Assembly: GCA_017590115.1 (NCBI GenBank)
Contig: JAGGNK010003335.1
Coordinates: 6,200,001-6,264,000, forward strand
Reading direction: 5' to 3'
From: Montifringilla adamsi
Taxonomy: Eukaryota; Chordata; Aves; Passeriformes; Passeridae
Length of the DNA stretch: 64,000 nucleotides
This document shows, in pieces, positions 12,863 to 26,126 of this stretch. The position numbers were made by a program, and so were the translations under genes. Under the pieces are notes generated by a model, which worked only from the letters and a program-made list of their open reading frames with translations, was not told the DNA's origin and ran no database searches. The first letter of the stretch is position 1, and each line of letters starts with the position of its first letter.

Positions 12863-15800
12863 AATACTGATTGGGCTGCTCTTGCAGTCTTTTTGAGTTA
12901 TTTGGGCAGTTCCCTAATTTATTTTTTTGATTAATGGGGTTTTTTTAATATCATAACTGATCCTGGTAACTTACCCAGTGTCACAAAACATTGGTGGCTG
13001 TGGGTGTACCCAGCCTGGTTCTTCCTCATGGGACACCAGCTCACACCAACTTGGTTTCTTTTGATATTTCCAGAAGTTCATAGCAGAAAAATACTCTGAG
13101 AAAATTTTGTCTTGTGGTGGCTTATCCTTTGTAACTCTGGCCATCATTCAAATAAAAAAATGGCAATGGTCTGTGGAAAAAAAAAGAAAAATAATTGAAA
13201 AATTGATTCTTACTTATGTTTTTCCAAACCACCAGAGCAGTTTACCATTTCTGGGAAAAGATGAAATCAGGCACCATTTCCCTTAATGTCAGAATGCAGA
13301 ATAATGCTTAGATTAATTTTTCAAAGAAGACACTTCTATATTTGTCCTGTCAAATGGAGAAGACAATTAGCTTTTTCTTTCTCTTACCTTAAATATGTAA
13401 ATCTAGAAATGTTAAGTAGATTTGTTTTCTTTCCTTAGTGTGCTTGGGTTGGGAAAAAAATGGGATTTTACATTGATTTTTTTTTTGTTTGTTTGTGTTG
13501 GGGTATAAAAGCAGAATGTAGAACAGCTGGAAATGGGTTGGGGGATATATTTGCTACACTTGGAGGGCATCAAATCTCAGTAGGGTACAATGGGAAGTTG
13601 TGAAATCCTGGATCCAGCAGCATCAGCAGCAGTACTTCCTTCAGTTTTCATTACCTTTATTAGATAAGAATAATAGAATAACTTGTACTCTTTCAAGGTT
13701 TCTCCAAAATAAGCGACTTCTTTGTGATCCTCTCCAGATTGGAAGCTGTCTGACTCTATTTGCGCTCCCAACCACAGCAGTAACACCTGTGTTGTTGTGT
13801 GGAGAAACCTTCATCCAACCTTGGCTCAGGGTTTGCTTGACCCCAAACTCCTCCTGCAGCTGGGGTGGGCTGGAGGGGCAGGGCTGCTCCTGACCTCTGG
13901 CAGGTGATGTGGATCACACCTGGCTCAGGTGGCCTTGCTGAGGAGGGAGCAGCTCTGTGCGCGGGAGGCATCTCGTCCTGAGAGCCTCCCCGAGGGAGCC
14001 GCGCAGCCAGGAGCTCTCCTGAGGCTGCCAGGAGCCCCTGTGCCTGCCCCCGGTGCTGTGACAGACATTTCCTCTCGACAGATGGCTGCAGGGGGAGTGA
14101 TGGGGAAGGTGAAGTGATGCAGTCTCAGACTCTGGTCCCCACCAAAAGATGCAGCTCCCAGGCTCCAGTTTGACCAGTGAAGGCGCAGATCTGCAGGAGC
14201 ACTGTCTGCTGGGACACACGGCCCCAAAGGAACCCTGTGCCTCTCCTTGGTCTCGGTGCCATGCACAGATGGCATCTCCAGCAGCCTGAATTCCAGCTCC
14301 TGGCTCTGCCATCCCACTGACGGCAGCACATTTGCATGAGGAGCCGCTGGGTGAGTAATACCTGCCTCTGCAGCCAGCAAACCCTGCAAACACTGTGCTA
14401 AACCTGCTGCTGCTCTGGGAAGGGAGGATGCACTTTACTCCGAAAGCAGAGGATGAAAGGCTCTGTGGCAACGGCTTCTCTTTGAAAGGGCTGAGCCCAA
14501 TCCTCTGCACAAGCAACTGTTTATTATCAGAATCACTGATCTCCAGAGCATTAATGCCCCTGCCTGCACCCAAGGCAGCCAGCACACACTGCAGCCTCGC
14601 AGCCTTCTGCTGAGTATCTCAGTCTTACTTCAGCAACGTTGCTGCTAATTGCAGTAAAATAGTGGATTGAAGGGATTCACCTGTTTCAGTCACTGGTCAG
14701 GTGGGCTCAGGATGGAGCACAGTGACAGTAACAACCTGAAATGGCTGCATTTGCCCAATTCCTAAGCTACAGGTGTGCAGCGGGGCAGAGCTGTGCCTGT
14801 CAGCACAGAACTGTCTAAAAATTAACCAGATTTGCACCTTCCCTATCTGTCTGCAGATAAGAGTGTTACCTCAGAGACAGCAGGGGATATTGCTGATAGA
14901 CTGAACCTGGGTGCTGGGTAACTCCTGACTTTGACCCTGGCCACTTATATCACTGGAGCAAAATTCTGCATGCTTCTGTTTGCTTACATGGAGATAAGGA
15001 CACAGGTCTCTGGATTAAAAGTGTCATTAAGGAGACACATTATGATTATAATTATTATTTTACAAGCTGAGCACTGTGCAGAAGCTGGCAGGGCTGCTGC
15101 TGAGGTTCTTCAAGGAGTGTGTGCCTTTGCAAAAGGCTGGAAGAAACTGTACAGGAGGATTTTCTCATATATAAGCTGAGGAAAAGGATTATCTGTGGAA
15201 CAGCTAACAGTTTTTATTTACTGTGAAAATCTGAGTCTCACTCTCAATTTCCCATCAAGATAAAATGCAGGCATTTGGTTAAAATGGTAACTTAATGCTC
15301 CAGAGGTTTAATTACCACCACTCTATAATCAAAATCAACACAGAGTGCAAGCTGTAGCTCCCAACTCCAACACGAAATGCAGCTTCCCACAAAGCAGTCA
15401 ATAAAAAGAAGATATATAGCATGTGCTTGGATTTTGTGGTCCTTCCCACAGCTGAACTTGCAAATCTGCTATTGCTAATGGTTTTCTTTCAAACCTCAGG
15501 CTCTCCCTTAGCTTTTATCAAGCTCCAGAGCTCCTTATTTCTACATTTTAACTTTCTCTGTGTATAATACCTATATACAAGGTACTGAATTAAGGGAATT
15601 CGCAGTGCTGGAAGCTAAATTTCCAGGGTTTTTCCCTGTACCAACAGAAAGCACTGAACTAATCTCCATAGTGGTTATTATTGAAATTCTATAAGCATCT
15701 TGGTTGGAAAAAGTGTCATGAAAGCAGGGATGTCTTCTGGGCTGAGGCTGGTGTGATCCCTGGCATGGATCTCCACAGATCAAATGATCCATCCTCCCCC

Positions 15801-18504
15801 ATTGCAGTTCCTGGTGCTTTTCTTTAAGGACTTCAGGACTTGTGGGTCATAGGACCAGCTTGGGTCTTGCTTAGGACAGTTCTCCCTCTGCAAGTTGAGA
15901 TTTCTCCCAGTGCCTTTTCTGAATGGGGCCATGGTGCTGTGCCAAGTGATATCCCTGTGAAAATGGCACATGCTCTGTATTTTGTCTGTTCCCTTGCAAG
16001 TCAGGTTTCTTGTGAGCAAAGCTTTTACCTGCCCTGCAGCCACACCCCTGCCAGGCAGCAGGGCAAAGGTGTCCAGCACAGGCACTGATAACAGTGCAGT
16101 CCTCTGCCCTCTGCCAGGGCCTGAGCCCTGAATTTACATCCTGGGATGCTCCCAGATGCTGCAGTAGCAAGCACAGAAGTTGCTCTCCAAAAAAACTTTG
16201 CTATGGTTTCTGCCCTCTAAGCAAGGGTTAATCTTCCTCCTCATCAGCCCCCAAAAAAGCAGCACATTTTGTGACCTGCTCCTACCGACTTGTGGAAATA
16301 AGAGATACCCTGTTAGCAATCCCTGTCCAAACAGTGTTGGACTGGTTAGTGCCAGCACTTTCCATCCAGCACTAGTATTTGTTTTTCCATGCTCTTAATC
16401 TTAGAAATTGAATTGAGTCTGATAAAAGTGACTTCCTGAATATTGCATAACAGTTTACGTCTGTCAGGAGGGAAGACAAACAGACCTGACCTTGAACTCG
16501 AAAAGTTTCCTCCCAGCAGGTAAAGCTTCCAAAAGTCTGAGCAGGGGCTCCTTGTCTCCTCACTGTCCTGGGACAGCAATGAGGCTTCCCTGGCAGCCAT
16601 TCCCTCTATAAAAAAAGCTCTGTAAAATGCTCTGGATCCTCCTCTGGGACCTGAGAATCCCCCAGAAAGAGCTGCAGCAGGAAGGCAGCTTCATGTTCTT
16701 GCTCTGAAAAGGAGGCAGAGGAGAAATCCTGTCCATATCTGGCAGGGTTTAGCCTCCAGGGATTAATTAAAGGCTTTTTCAGTTTTTCTTTCAAACCTCA
16801 CAACATTCATCCCCGCCTCACTGAATAGGGAAAAGGGAGAGGCATTTTCTCTGGTGAGGCACCAGCCTGTTTCAATTTTCAGTTTTACATTGCAGTAATA
16901 TGCTTTTCCTAAGGGAATACCACAGGAAGGGCAAACTTTGGCTTCTCACCATTGGAGCATTACGTCATTAAAACGAGCTGGAAATCTAAGCAGCGGGCAA
17001 AACAAATTCCCTAAACTTAATAATTCCCCCCGTCCTTGGTACTCCTGTCCCTCTTCCCTGCCCACAGGCAAGGCAGGTGGAGGTGTTGGCAGAGCCAGCA
17101 GGGATGAGGAGCAGTGAACGAGGAGTGGGTGATGATGCTACAGGAGCAGGGAGATGTTCTGCATCTTCTGAGCAGCTGGCACTGCTGGGGCTGGGACTAA
17201 CGGAGCTCTGGGGCAGCAAAATCCTTTCTTCTTTGACTCAGGCTTTTGGTGGTGGCAGCAGGGGGAGAAGGTTCCACCTGGCTCTCAGGACTCCCTGTGA
17301 AACATTTGGGGTCTTTTGCACAGCTTTCCCACTACCAGAAAAGTGCAGGGCTTGGGAGACTCTGGGTTTTTGGGCAGCATCCTGAGGAAGCACCACAGCT
17401 CCCAGCTCAGCCCACCCTGAGTGCCTGGTGCCCTGCAAAGCCCCCAGCTGTGCCCTGCAGTGTTTGTTTTCTGACCCCATTACCTATTCCAGTTTGGTTT
17501 TCAGCTGCTTAGGCTTGATTATTTTAAACCCCTCTATCTGATTATCAGCAGCCCAGCCAGGCCAGATATGGGGATCCTGGGGGATCCCCAGCAGTGTCAC
17601 AGAAGGATAATTTGCCTCTCATTCATGCTTCTGAGGGCGTTGGTGAGCTGAGAGGGCAGGGGGAAGACTTACAGGGATATTCCAAAGGGGGGAAGGCACC
17701 TCCCCGTGCAGCCCCCGTGCCACAGCCTGACGAATCTCAAACTTTGCTGCAGGATGCAGTACCCTGCTGCCGTGGGCGTGTGGGGAAATGCTCCTGGCAG
17801 GCGCCCAGCACCCCCGGGAGATCTGTGATGGGCACCACGGCACACACCAACGCACGCTGGCACGGCAGGATGCTTCTGGAAGCAGAGCAGCCCAGGGACA
17901 CGCTGGCATGGCAGGGTGCAGCAGACTGGTACCCAAACCAGGCATCCCTGTGAAACCTTTCCAGAGCTGCCTTGCTTTTCGGTTTCCTATTGTTGTCCTA
18001 GAGCTGTTTTCCTCCTCCTCCCCCCAGCGGGATGAAGAAGCCTCCAGCTGGCCTAGGAGGCTTATCAGCTCTGTCTGGCCGGGTGTTAACAGTTTATTTG
18101 CATAAGTACCTGTCCCGTCATATGCCGCCTGCCTTTGTGACTCACTGTAGCTGTTTATTTTTCCTCCAGCAGCCAGGCTTGCGGCTGCTGCTCCCTGAGG
18201 TATGCCAGGGCAGATGCCACCACCCCAGGGCACTGTGGGATGCCTGGCACGCTTGGGGCAGGAGCTCACCCTGGCTGGCTCACCCGCTCCTCCTGCCCTG
18301 CGGGACCAGCTTGGAAATTAAATGTGTAACTGGTCGGGTCCTGATTTCTCCTGGCTGTCAAGATAAAATTAAACTGAACTCCCCCCCATTTCACACCTCA
18401 GCAGCTGTCCCTGGCTGGGGAGAGCAAGGCTTCACCTGGGACCATAGTCCCAGCTCCTGCTGCAGGGAAGGGTGATGGGTAGCTGCCTCCTCCGTGCTGA
18501 TAGC
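12863..18504. other. Intergenic, no gene recognised
   Basis: This stretch has ordinary composition with scattered GC-rich patches (13,900-14,100 and 17,700-17,900). The longest frames, 223 codons at 13914-14585 and 216 codons at 17619-18269 (both minus), have composition typical of GC-rich chance frames. No homology is visible. An octamer-type ATTTGCAT motif and an AP-1-type TGACTCA motif lie near 18,090-18,145. Confidence 0.5.
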
Positions 18505-18712
18505 ACTCAGATCATCGAGTCCAGCTCCTGGCCCTGCACAGGACAATCCCAGAAATCCCACCATGTGCCTGACGGTGTCGTCCTAAGGGAATTTGGACAC
18601 TGTCAGCTCTGTCAGGCTTGGTGCTGTGACCATTCCCTGGGGAGCCTGTTCCTGTTCTCGACCCCTCCCTGGGGGAAGAACTTTTTCCTGATATCTTTAT
18701 TTTAAGGAGCTG
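18505..18712 (-). repeat. CR1 LINE 3' fragment, second subfamily (reverse)
   Basis: The words 'atcatcgagtccagctcctg', 'gccctgcacaggacaatccc', 'gtcaggcttggtgctgtgac' and 'ccctggggagcctgttcc' mark a CR1 subfamily different from the copies at 3.7 and 11.6 kb. It reads in reverse and is truncated. Confidence 0.88.
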
Positions 18713-19474
18713 AGATCCTTGAAGTGTTTTCTGAACTCAGGTCTCAGCTCCAAAGGCAGAGGCAGTGTAACCTGCCAGACAAACTCTTGGGGCTGTGCTA
18801 AAGCAAGCACTGTAGAGCTCTGCTCCGAGTGTTGGTCGTGACCGTGGAGTCACCTCCTGAGCCAGGAGCCAAGCGATCTTGTTTCTGCTCATTAGCTCTG
18901 AAAGGTTTTTCCATCCATAATAAGAAAGTCATTAATGTTAAACTTCCACTGCCAGGTAGGATTGATTTGAAGATTACAGCCACTATAAAGGGGGGATGCA
19001 TTGCATATACAATGTGTTAAAGTCCTGGCATGCAGGAATTGTTGTTTCAATAGTTGCCTGTCATCTGTGGAGGTCACCAAAGCTCATCCATGGAGCTCAG
19101 ACAGATGTGGGGCTGCTCAGCAGCCTGGAAGGGGTAGCGAAGAGTGGCTACTGTCAAAGGGAAAAGGTAAATTCAAATCAGTAGCATCCTCTGCAGAAGA
19201 GCTGTAATCCTGTCCCAGGAGATGACAGAATTGGTGATCTAACATGTCTCCATGCTCTTGTTGCTGTGATATTTTATTAATATGGTGCATAGCCCAGAGG
19301 TCCTCAGTGTTCACAGACAGGAAATGCTCAGTGTGGGACTCCCTCTCCAAGGATCTACCAAAGACTGACTTTTCTTCTCTTGAATGTGGCCCAGAAACCT
19401 GGGTGCTGTTGTGTGGTGTGTTCTGCTGATGTGTTCTGCTTCCCCTCCATGGCTGATGTGTCAGTGAATTAGCT
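18713..19474. other. Intergenic, no gene recognised
   Basis: No coding or RNA gene is evident between the reverse CR1 fragment and the CATC microsatellite. Confidence 0.5.
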
Positions 19475-19625
19475 GTCCGTCCATCCATCCATCCATGCAT
19501 CCATCCATGCATCCATCCATCCATCCATCCATCATCCATCCATCCATCCATGCATCCATCCATGCATCCATCCATGCATCCATCCATCCATCCATCCATC
19601 CATCATCCATCCATCTATCCATCCA
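19475..19625. repeat. CATC microsatellite array
   Basis: About 150 bases of CATC tetranucleotide repeat with regular GCAT variants and two ATC-ATCC triplet slips. It translates on the minus strand as M-D-G-W/C runs, which is a property of the repeat and not a protein. It lies 108 bases from a complementary array in the opposite orientation. Confidence 0.98.
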
Positions 19626-19733
19626 CACAGCCACTTCTTGGATGTAAGTTATTTTAGACATATATAATCAATCATATAAAATGCTTTTGACACTGAGCTG
19701 GGCAGGTGTGCATTGCTCCTCTGACTGGGAGAT

Positions 19734-19838
19734 GGGATGGATGGATGGATGGATGGATGGATGGATGGATGGATGGATGATGGATGGATGATGGACGGAT
19801 GCATGGATGGATGGATGGATGGATGGATGGATGGATGA
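19734..19838. repeat. GATG microsatellite array (complement of the CATC array)
   Basis: About 105 bases of GATG repeat on the + strand, with the same kinds of interruption seen in the CATC array: ATGATGG slips, one GGACGG and one GGATGCATGG. With the array at 19475-19625 it forms a large imperfect inverted repeat. Confidence 0.98.
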
Positions 19839-22800
19839 ACTTGGTGAGAAGAAAGAGGGATTTGGCTCAGCACATCCAGCCTCAGCTCTGACTGTGTGAT
19901 GTTACAGGGCAGACCAAAGTGTGTGAGAAAGAATTGAGCATGGAAAGCAAGATAATCAGTAATGTGCTATGAGTATGATCATGGAAGAGGATCAGTGGAT
20001 TTGGTTTGTCCAAAGAAAAATGCAGAAAGAGAAAACAGAGAGAGAAAGAAGCAACCAGTACACCATGTGAACCATTCAAAAAGGGGTTAAAGGAGCAGAA
20101 CCACAGAAAGATAAATTCATGAAACCAGGAGAGTGCTGCAGGAATCTCATTATAAATATCATGTTAAGTTGTAGATCAAGAAATCCCCGACTTTCCTTCT
20201 TTATCTCTTTTCCTTAAATGCATTAGCAGCTGACTTGTCCTTCTGGCTACTCTCAGGTCTTTCTTTCTGAGATGTTGTTTCCCATTCCATGTGCTTCCCT
20301 CATCCAGGCTGGGTTTGCTGCATGGGAACACTGATGGAGTGCCCATGTCAGCCCCCCTACAGTTAAAACCAACCCTGTAAGCAAACCTTCATAATTTTAT
20401 TTATGACTTCTGGATGAGATAATGGTTTTCCACTTTGAAAACAAAGCTCACTACTTCAACATTTATTTTCTGTAAATGCCATGGCATTTATATTGCAACA
20501 GGAGACTATTCAGTGACAATATCTGATAAATATCGTGTTATACAGCTGCAATTTACAATGCATATATTTTTAACGGTGCTTCTAAGCTAAATTAAATGCT
20601 TCTAAAATATGGTACTTAAGGAAAACAAATGTCTGTTCTAGCAATTTTGTTTTTCAGGGTGCACTATTTTTTTAAAACCAGATACCATCTTCATCCTGTC
20701 AGGCAGTAAATTATGCACTTGCACTTTCATAAACTCTCCCCTTGGGAACTTAGTCAATGAAATGGAAATGTCTTTTTCACACCCTCCAACTCCAGAGAAA
20801 TACAGGGAAATAGCCAACTTGGTTATAAAGTGAATGTCTAGAGGGAATCCATATAAAATGTGGATTAATGCAGTCCTGATGCATGTATTGTTTAGCATAT
20901 GTACCATTCACTCAAATGGTGCATTGAGTTGTGACTGGGATCATTAATGTCTCCTTTTTTTTCTGAATTGGGAGAGTAATTGCATGTTCTCTGGTGGGAT
21001 CTGCAGGTACGAAGACACTCACTGGCACTGGACTGTGAACCTCCCTCCCAGGCCAGGACACCTGCAGGAGGAGGAAAGCTCTGCTGGCCTGCTCAGGGAG
21101 TAAAGCACGACAGCATTTACACCTCATTTGGTCTTTCCTGTCTTGGGTGGGATTGGGCAGGACAAGGGCTTGGAATGGCATGTCCTGCCTGTGGGATAGC
21201 CTTTCACAAGGGAGAGCAGAGCTACTGAAGCAGCTGAATTTGATGCTCCTTGTAGGTCCCTTCCAACTGAATTATTCTAAATCTACTTCTATTTTCACCA
21301 TCCATCACCCAGAACCACAGAGTTTTGCCTGTAGCAGTCAAATGTCTCCATATGAAGCCCTGCGTGGTCCAAGGAGTTGTGTTACCCCCTCGCCACATCC
21401 ACATCACGTGTGGAAAGTGTGAAAAGCCAGCAAAAAGGCAGCAGAGGAAAGGAAGCCAGGAAGGGATTTGCAGGGGAGTCTGCTGAGGTGCCCAAGGATC
21501 CCTGAGAAGCAGGAGGAGCTACAGCAGCTCTCCTGAGCCAGGAAGGGCACTGAAGCTATTCACCTGACTACTGATGGTCCTCATTTTCCCCAATCTACCT
21601 TTAAGAGCTCTCTAAAAGCCCTAGCTCTTCCACTCTGGGGAACTCATGAAATGTGAGATATATTAGATGAATTCAGCAATAGCAGCAAACTTAGAGAAAA
21701 CAGGAAAATCAACAGCAACAACAACAAAAAAGGAGTCTTGAAATTTGGCAGAAAAAAATGCAGTGCAAACCCCACAAGAACGTGAGTATCTTTGCACAAA
21801 GCCACTTACGGATGCATTCCTTAAAGGTAATCCCTTCAGACAGTGTGAAGCTGCCATTTCTTTGAAAGATATTAAAGCAGCTGTTGCTAGAACACAGAGA
21901 ATTACTGAGCTATCTGTCAAGGGATGGACATTTGTAATGCTGTATCTACTTTTTTTTTTTTTAATTTACAGTTTATTTTGATACCAAATTTTCAGCTAGT
22001 GAAGGTAATTGAGACTGCAAACAAAATCTCACTATCCACTGATCTGCCAAATCAAATTTTTTCTCCTGTAAGTATAGTGTTTTTCCTTAGCTTCAGAGAG
22101 GAAAAGAATTATGCAGAATGAATGAGAAAGAAAAGGGGTTAGTTTAGGAAGGGATTAGTTTATATAATGACCATAGCAGCCACCTCTCAGTTGATCTGTT
22201 GTAGTTCATTCCCAAAGATGTGAATTATTATCATTGTAATTTAGAACAGAGCTTGTCCATTTTCCTTCTGCTGCATCTGCTTACCACTCTCCAAATTAAC
22301 ACATATTTTAACAAAAACTAAATATTCTGAGTATAGCTGGGATATTGGATGACCCCAGCTGGGATATGTATGCAGCAAGATTCTTACCATCTTTGTGTTG
22401 CCCTCCTGGAACAACTGTGCACTGCCCTGGTCCTCGAAAGGAATTAAAGTAGCCATGAGGCTATTTTGATGACTTTTGGCTAGCAGAGGCCTCAAAAGAG
22501 GGCATCTAAGGCAGTAAATTAGTAGCTGTGTGTCTCCTGTGCTGTTTGCAAGTTGTGTGGTGTTTCTGAGGGGTCTCTAGGAGCTCTCTGTCACTGGAGC
22601 AGCTCCTGCCCCGTGATGTGCTCCCACACCAGCACCGGGGCTGGGTGGGTGTCGCAGCAGGAATGGCTAAGGGAGCTGAGCTTGCCTCGTGGCTTCTTCC
22701 CTAGCTAATGTCAGAAAACAGAACAGCTCTAAAGATCTTCAAAATGACATTGGATTTTTGTTCTGTTTGGGGACTACTTGCATTCCCATGGACCAGTCCC

Positions 22801-25729
22801 ATCCATCTGGTTCTCCTGTACTGTGGTAATCAAATTTGATGCCAACATGGCAACTGGGCTTTCCTGTCTGCACTGAGATTTTCACTGGTCTCAACTCTTA
22901 CTGAGAGGTGTTTTTCCATCAAAGTGTTGAAGAGTAACTATTTCATATGCTTGTTCTCCTGAAGTTGCTTTAACACTTTTGTAGCTCTAAGGTGAGCCAA
23001 TTCACCCCTAAAATTCAGGTATTCACACCTAATCACTCCAGCAGGATGCTCCTCCAAGGTGGGAAAGCAGCCCTGAGGTGACAGCTCTGCAGCATTTTGG
23101 GGGACTCGGGGTAAGTGATGGGATTTAACTCTGAAGAACTCATAGAAAACTCACAGAGACTCTGTCCTTCACTTCAAAACATCTGTTAATTCTACTTGTG
23201 TGCTCATCATCGAAAGGCTGCCTATATTTTTCCTTTCAGGTTAGTGAAAATAAGCACCGGTGAATGAAGATGAAAGAGAAATGTTGCTGGTTTCTTCCCT
23301 GGAGATCGTATTTCTTACTTGTTGCATAACTGCTTATTTTAGCATCAATCAGCCAAGCCTTTGTTGTGCAGACAATTCTGTCCTTTTAAAGGATTTGTGC
23401 AGTATTGTTTCTTCCAAAATGCTTTTTTTTTGGTTTTTATTATTAGATTTATTTCGTATCTTAGCAAATGCCAACTGACAACACCCTGCAACACCCTGTC
23501 AGAGCTCTTCATAAGTGTTACATAAATGTCATACTATGTAAACTGCGTGTTGTGTATAACATATACATGACCTTTCTGGAGAAACATCCATCAGGTGCTG
23601 TGTGTGTCATGTACATGCATTTGTACACAAACTGTGTTTAAGCGTGCATATATGGTAGTCAAAAATCTTTTAAGGGGAGTACTCAAAAAGCAGAGATGTC
23701 CGAACTCTTGTCAGTGCAACTTCATCTACACCCTTTTTCTGAAGCAGAACAAGACTTCAGTTGCATGTCCAGATACTCCTTTCCTTCTGCATCGCTGTGT
23801 GTGCAGTGAGATGGTCAGCGAGGGGCTCAGCAATGCCATTGTTCAGCACATGAGCCTAGGCACAGCACATTATCCAGAGCACAATCCACACGTCTGGCCA
23901 CTTTTGGATTTCACAGCAATAGAAAATACAGCTCCAATATTTCTCCGTGCAGTTTTCAAAGCAGAGCAAGGTGCTCATGTTCTGGATGGTAAAAATCTAC
24001 TGAGGCTGCAACCAGGCATGCTGTGGACCTGCCATGCCCTGCCATGACCTTCTTTAGAGCTGTACTCCAGAAATCCTGGAGAAATGGCCAGGGTGGTAAG
24101 GCTGTAGCATGCTGCACAGGACCAGAGCAGGGACCTGCAGGTTCCTCAAAAGACAGAATTATTAATTTCCTCATGGCTTTTTCTACAGCACTTTCCACTA
24201 CACTGCCTCAGCGCTTCAGTACCTTCATTAATCCTCCCCAAACACTCATTCTGAAGATGGGTCAGAGTGACACACGGATGGATTAAGGTCAGTTTTGACT
24301 AATTCAGGGTACTCCATCTGAAAAGCATAACGTCTGCGTTTTCAGAGCATTTAACATGATACAGCACTTCATACATGCAAGCACAGCACCCACTGCTTCC
24401 AGCTGCACAAAGATGGATGTCAGCAATTCAGGCTAAAGGCTTCCAGCCACGCACCACAGTGTGGGCAATACAGCCATCAGCAGCCAAAACTTTGGGTTAA
24501 TGACTTGTAGTGTTACGTAGCCTGTGGCAAGGGCACGGAAAGAATCTGCTTTTTGGGAGAGTTTTATCCTTTTGTCACAGTCTGCCTGTGTCTTGCAGCC
24601 CTTGCATCGCTCCTTGGGCAGTCTTTGGTTATGCAGGTAAGATGAGAACATGGCCAAAATTTGTTTCCTTTTTGACTAACAGAGCAGATCTGTGCTGTGC
24701 AGGTGTCACAGAGAAATCAGATTGTGACAGTGTAACTAAAAACTGCGTTAGAGTACGTGTGCACAAGAAAATCTCCAGAAATTGGTACGGAATGCCTCTG
24801 TTTGGACACTTCCCATGTCCTGACCAGGTAACAAGTGACCTTCACAGCATCCCTTAAGGCAGACTGTGCTGTAGATGAGGTGGGATCTGTAGGTGAAGTC
24901 CTGTCAGGGTCTTAAAGACAGGGGCTGTGCTCATGAATCCCATTGCTCTTGCAATCCCAGGAAATGCTTTTTAGTCAGTAGCTGATGTTTCCTGTTCCCT
25001 GGGGGGCTGCTGAGAGGGCTCTGAGCACCTGAAGCAGCAGGTGCCCCAAGAGCAGCGTTTTGAGAGATTTCAGCTGCCAGAACTGGGCATGTTTATTGCT
25101 GTGTGGTGAACTGCTCTTCAAAACCCAGTACATGACTAATTTGGGCGGATCTATCTAAAAGACCATAAAAGGCTGCTTCATGCCCAATTTCAAGACCCTG
25201 TTTTTGGTGTTAGTCCTAAGAACCACAGCAAGCCCAAGAATGACCAAAGTGATGCTCTCCTACTCTGCTGTCATCCTTGGAAGTACCACAGGACTTGGAA
25301 TGTTTGGAAAACATTCAACACAAGCTGCCAAGGCAGAAAGTTACAGCCTAATTCATTCAAGTTTGGTAATTTATAAGAAGCCACAACAGGGATGTAAGTT
25401 GGGGAGCATCTGGCTATCGTAGCTCTGGTTCCTAATGGTTCATAATTGGTAATTCACAGTTTTAGGGCTGTCCAGCTTAATGAATTGAAATAGATGATGG
25501 CAGATTGTCACTGAAAGAGAGTCTTTAACTTGAATTTTAATCTTCTGCAGCAATGGTTTAAGACAGGGCAAGCCAACTTCTGTAGGGCCCCTGGGAGTTG
25601 GGGTAGATGTACGCTGTACATCCAATTATTATTATTATTATTTTAATTTAAGAAGCCGTTTCTATCCAGAAAGCACTGCTGTCGTTGTTTATAATCCTGT
25701 GGAAAACAGCTGGCAACAGGCAGCCCTGC
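19839..25729. other. Intergenic, proximal upstream flank of JADE2, no gene recognised
   Basis: Positions 19,880-20,200 are purine-rich. Positions 20,380-20,910 are AT-rich and free of recognisable repeats, so are a candidate conserved non-coding element. The remainder is mixed. Small frames such as 20638-20907 (minus, 89 codons) and 25180-25422 (plus, 80 codons, with a hydrophobic start) have no recognisable relatives. An ATT run lies at 25,625-25,645. Confidence 0.5.
21228..21282 (+). repeat. Possible very short CR1 3' tail
   Basis: The words 'gatgctccttgtaggtccct' and 'tccaactgaattattctaaa' resemble the last 50 bases of a CR1 element in + orientation. The fragment is too short for certainty. 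Confidence 0.4.
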
Positions 25730-26126
25730 ACCACCCAGAGCCCAAAGCACTCGTTTGGGGAGCGCACAGCAGGGTCACCCCACGCGGAGTTGCGCGGCAG
25801 CCGCGCCGCTCCGCACCTCTCCGCGGAAACTCTGCCAAGTTTTTTTGGGGGAACACACGCGTACACACACACGCACGGGCCGGGGGGGTTCTTCTGTTGC
25901 GGTCGCATCCCCAGCCCCGCCGTTCCTCGCCCCTCCGGAGCGGCCGCGGTGCCGGCGCGGAGACTCCGCGTCCCCCCCCGCCCCCCCGCCGTTCCCACGC
26001 CCCGCGGCCGCGGAACTTTGCTACGCGGGTGCGGGAGGGCGGGAGCAGCTCCGCACCGCGGCCCCCGCCCGCCCCGCGATGGGCAAGAGCCGTCTTTTTG
26101 ACGCAGGAGAAATGGCAAATTTTAAG

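Noticed and set aside
13914..14585. 223-codon minus-strand frame
   Set aside because: No recognisable domain, no good splice or promoter signals, composition typical of a GC-rich chance frame.
17619..18269. 216-codon minus-strand frame
   Set aside because: No homology recognised. It lies in intergenic DNA with overlapping frames on both strands.
19117..19873. Minus-strand frames with M-D-G-W or H-P-S-I repeats
   Set aside because: They are translations of the CATC/GATG microsatellites.
20638..20907. 89-codon minus-strand frame
   Set aside because: AT-rich region, no family resemblance. The region is better explained as non-coding.
25180..25422. 80-codon + strand frame with a hydrophobic, signal-like start just upstream of the CpG island
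   Set aside because: Too short, no relative recognised, and no promoter or polyadenylation context.
1..25700. Neighbouring gene such as CDKN2AIPNL, expected upstream of JADE2 by synteny
   Set aside because: None of the translated frames resembles it. It presumably lies further upstream.
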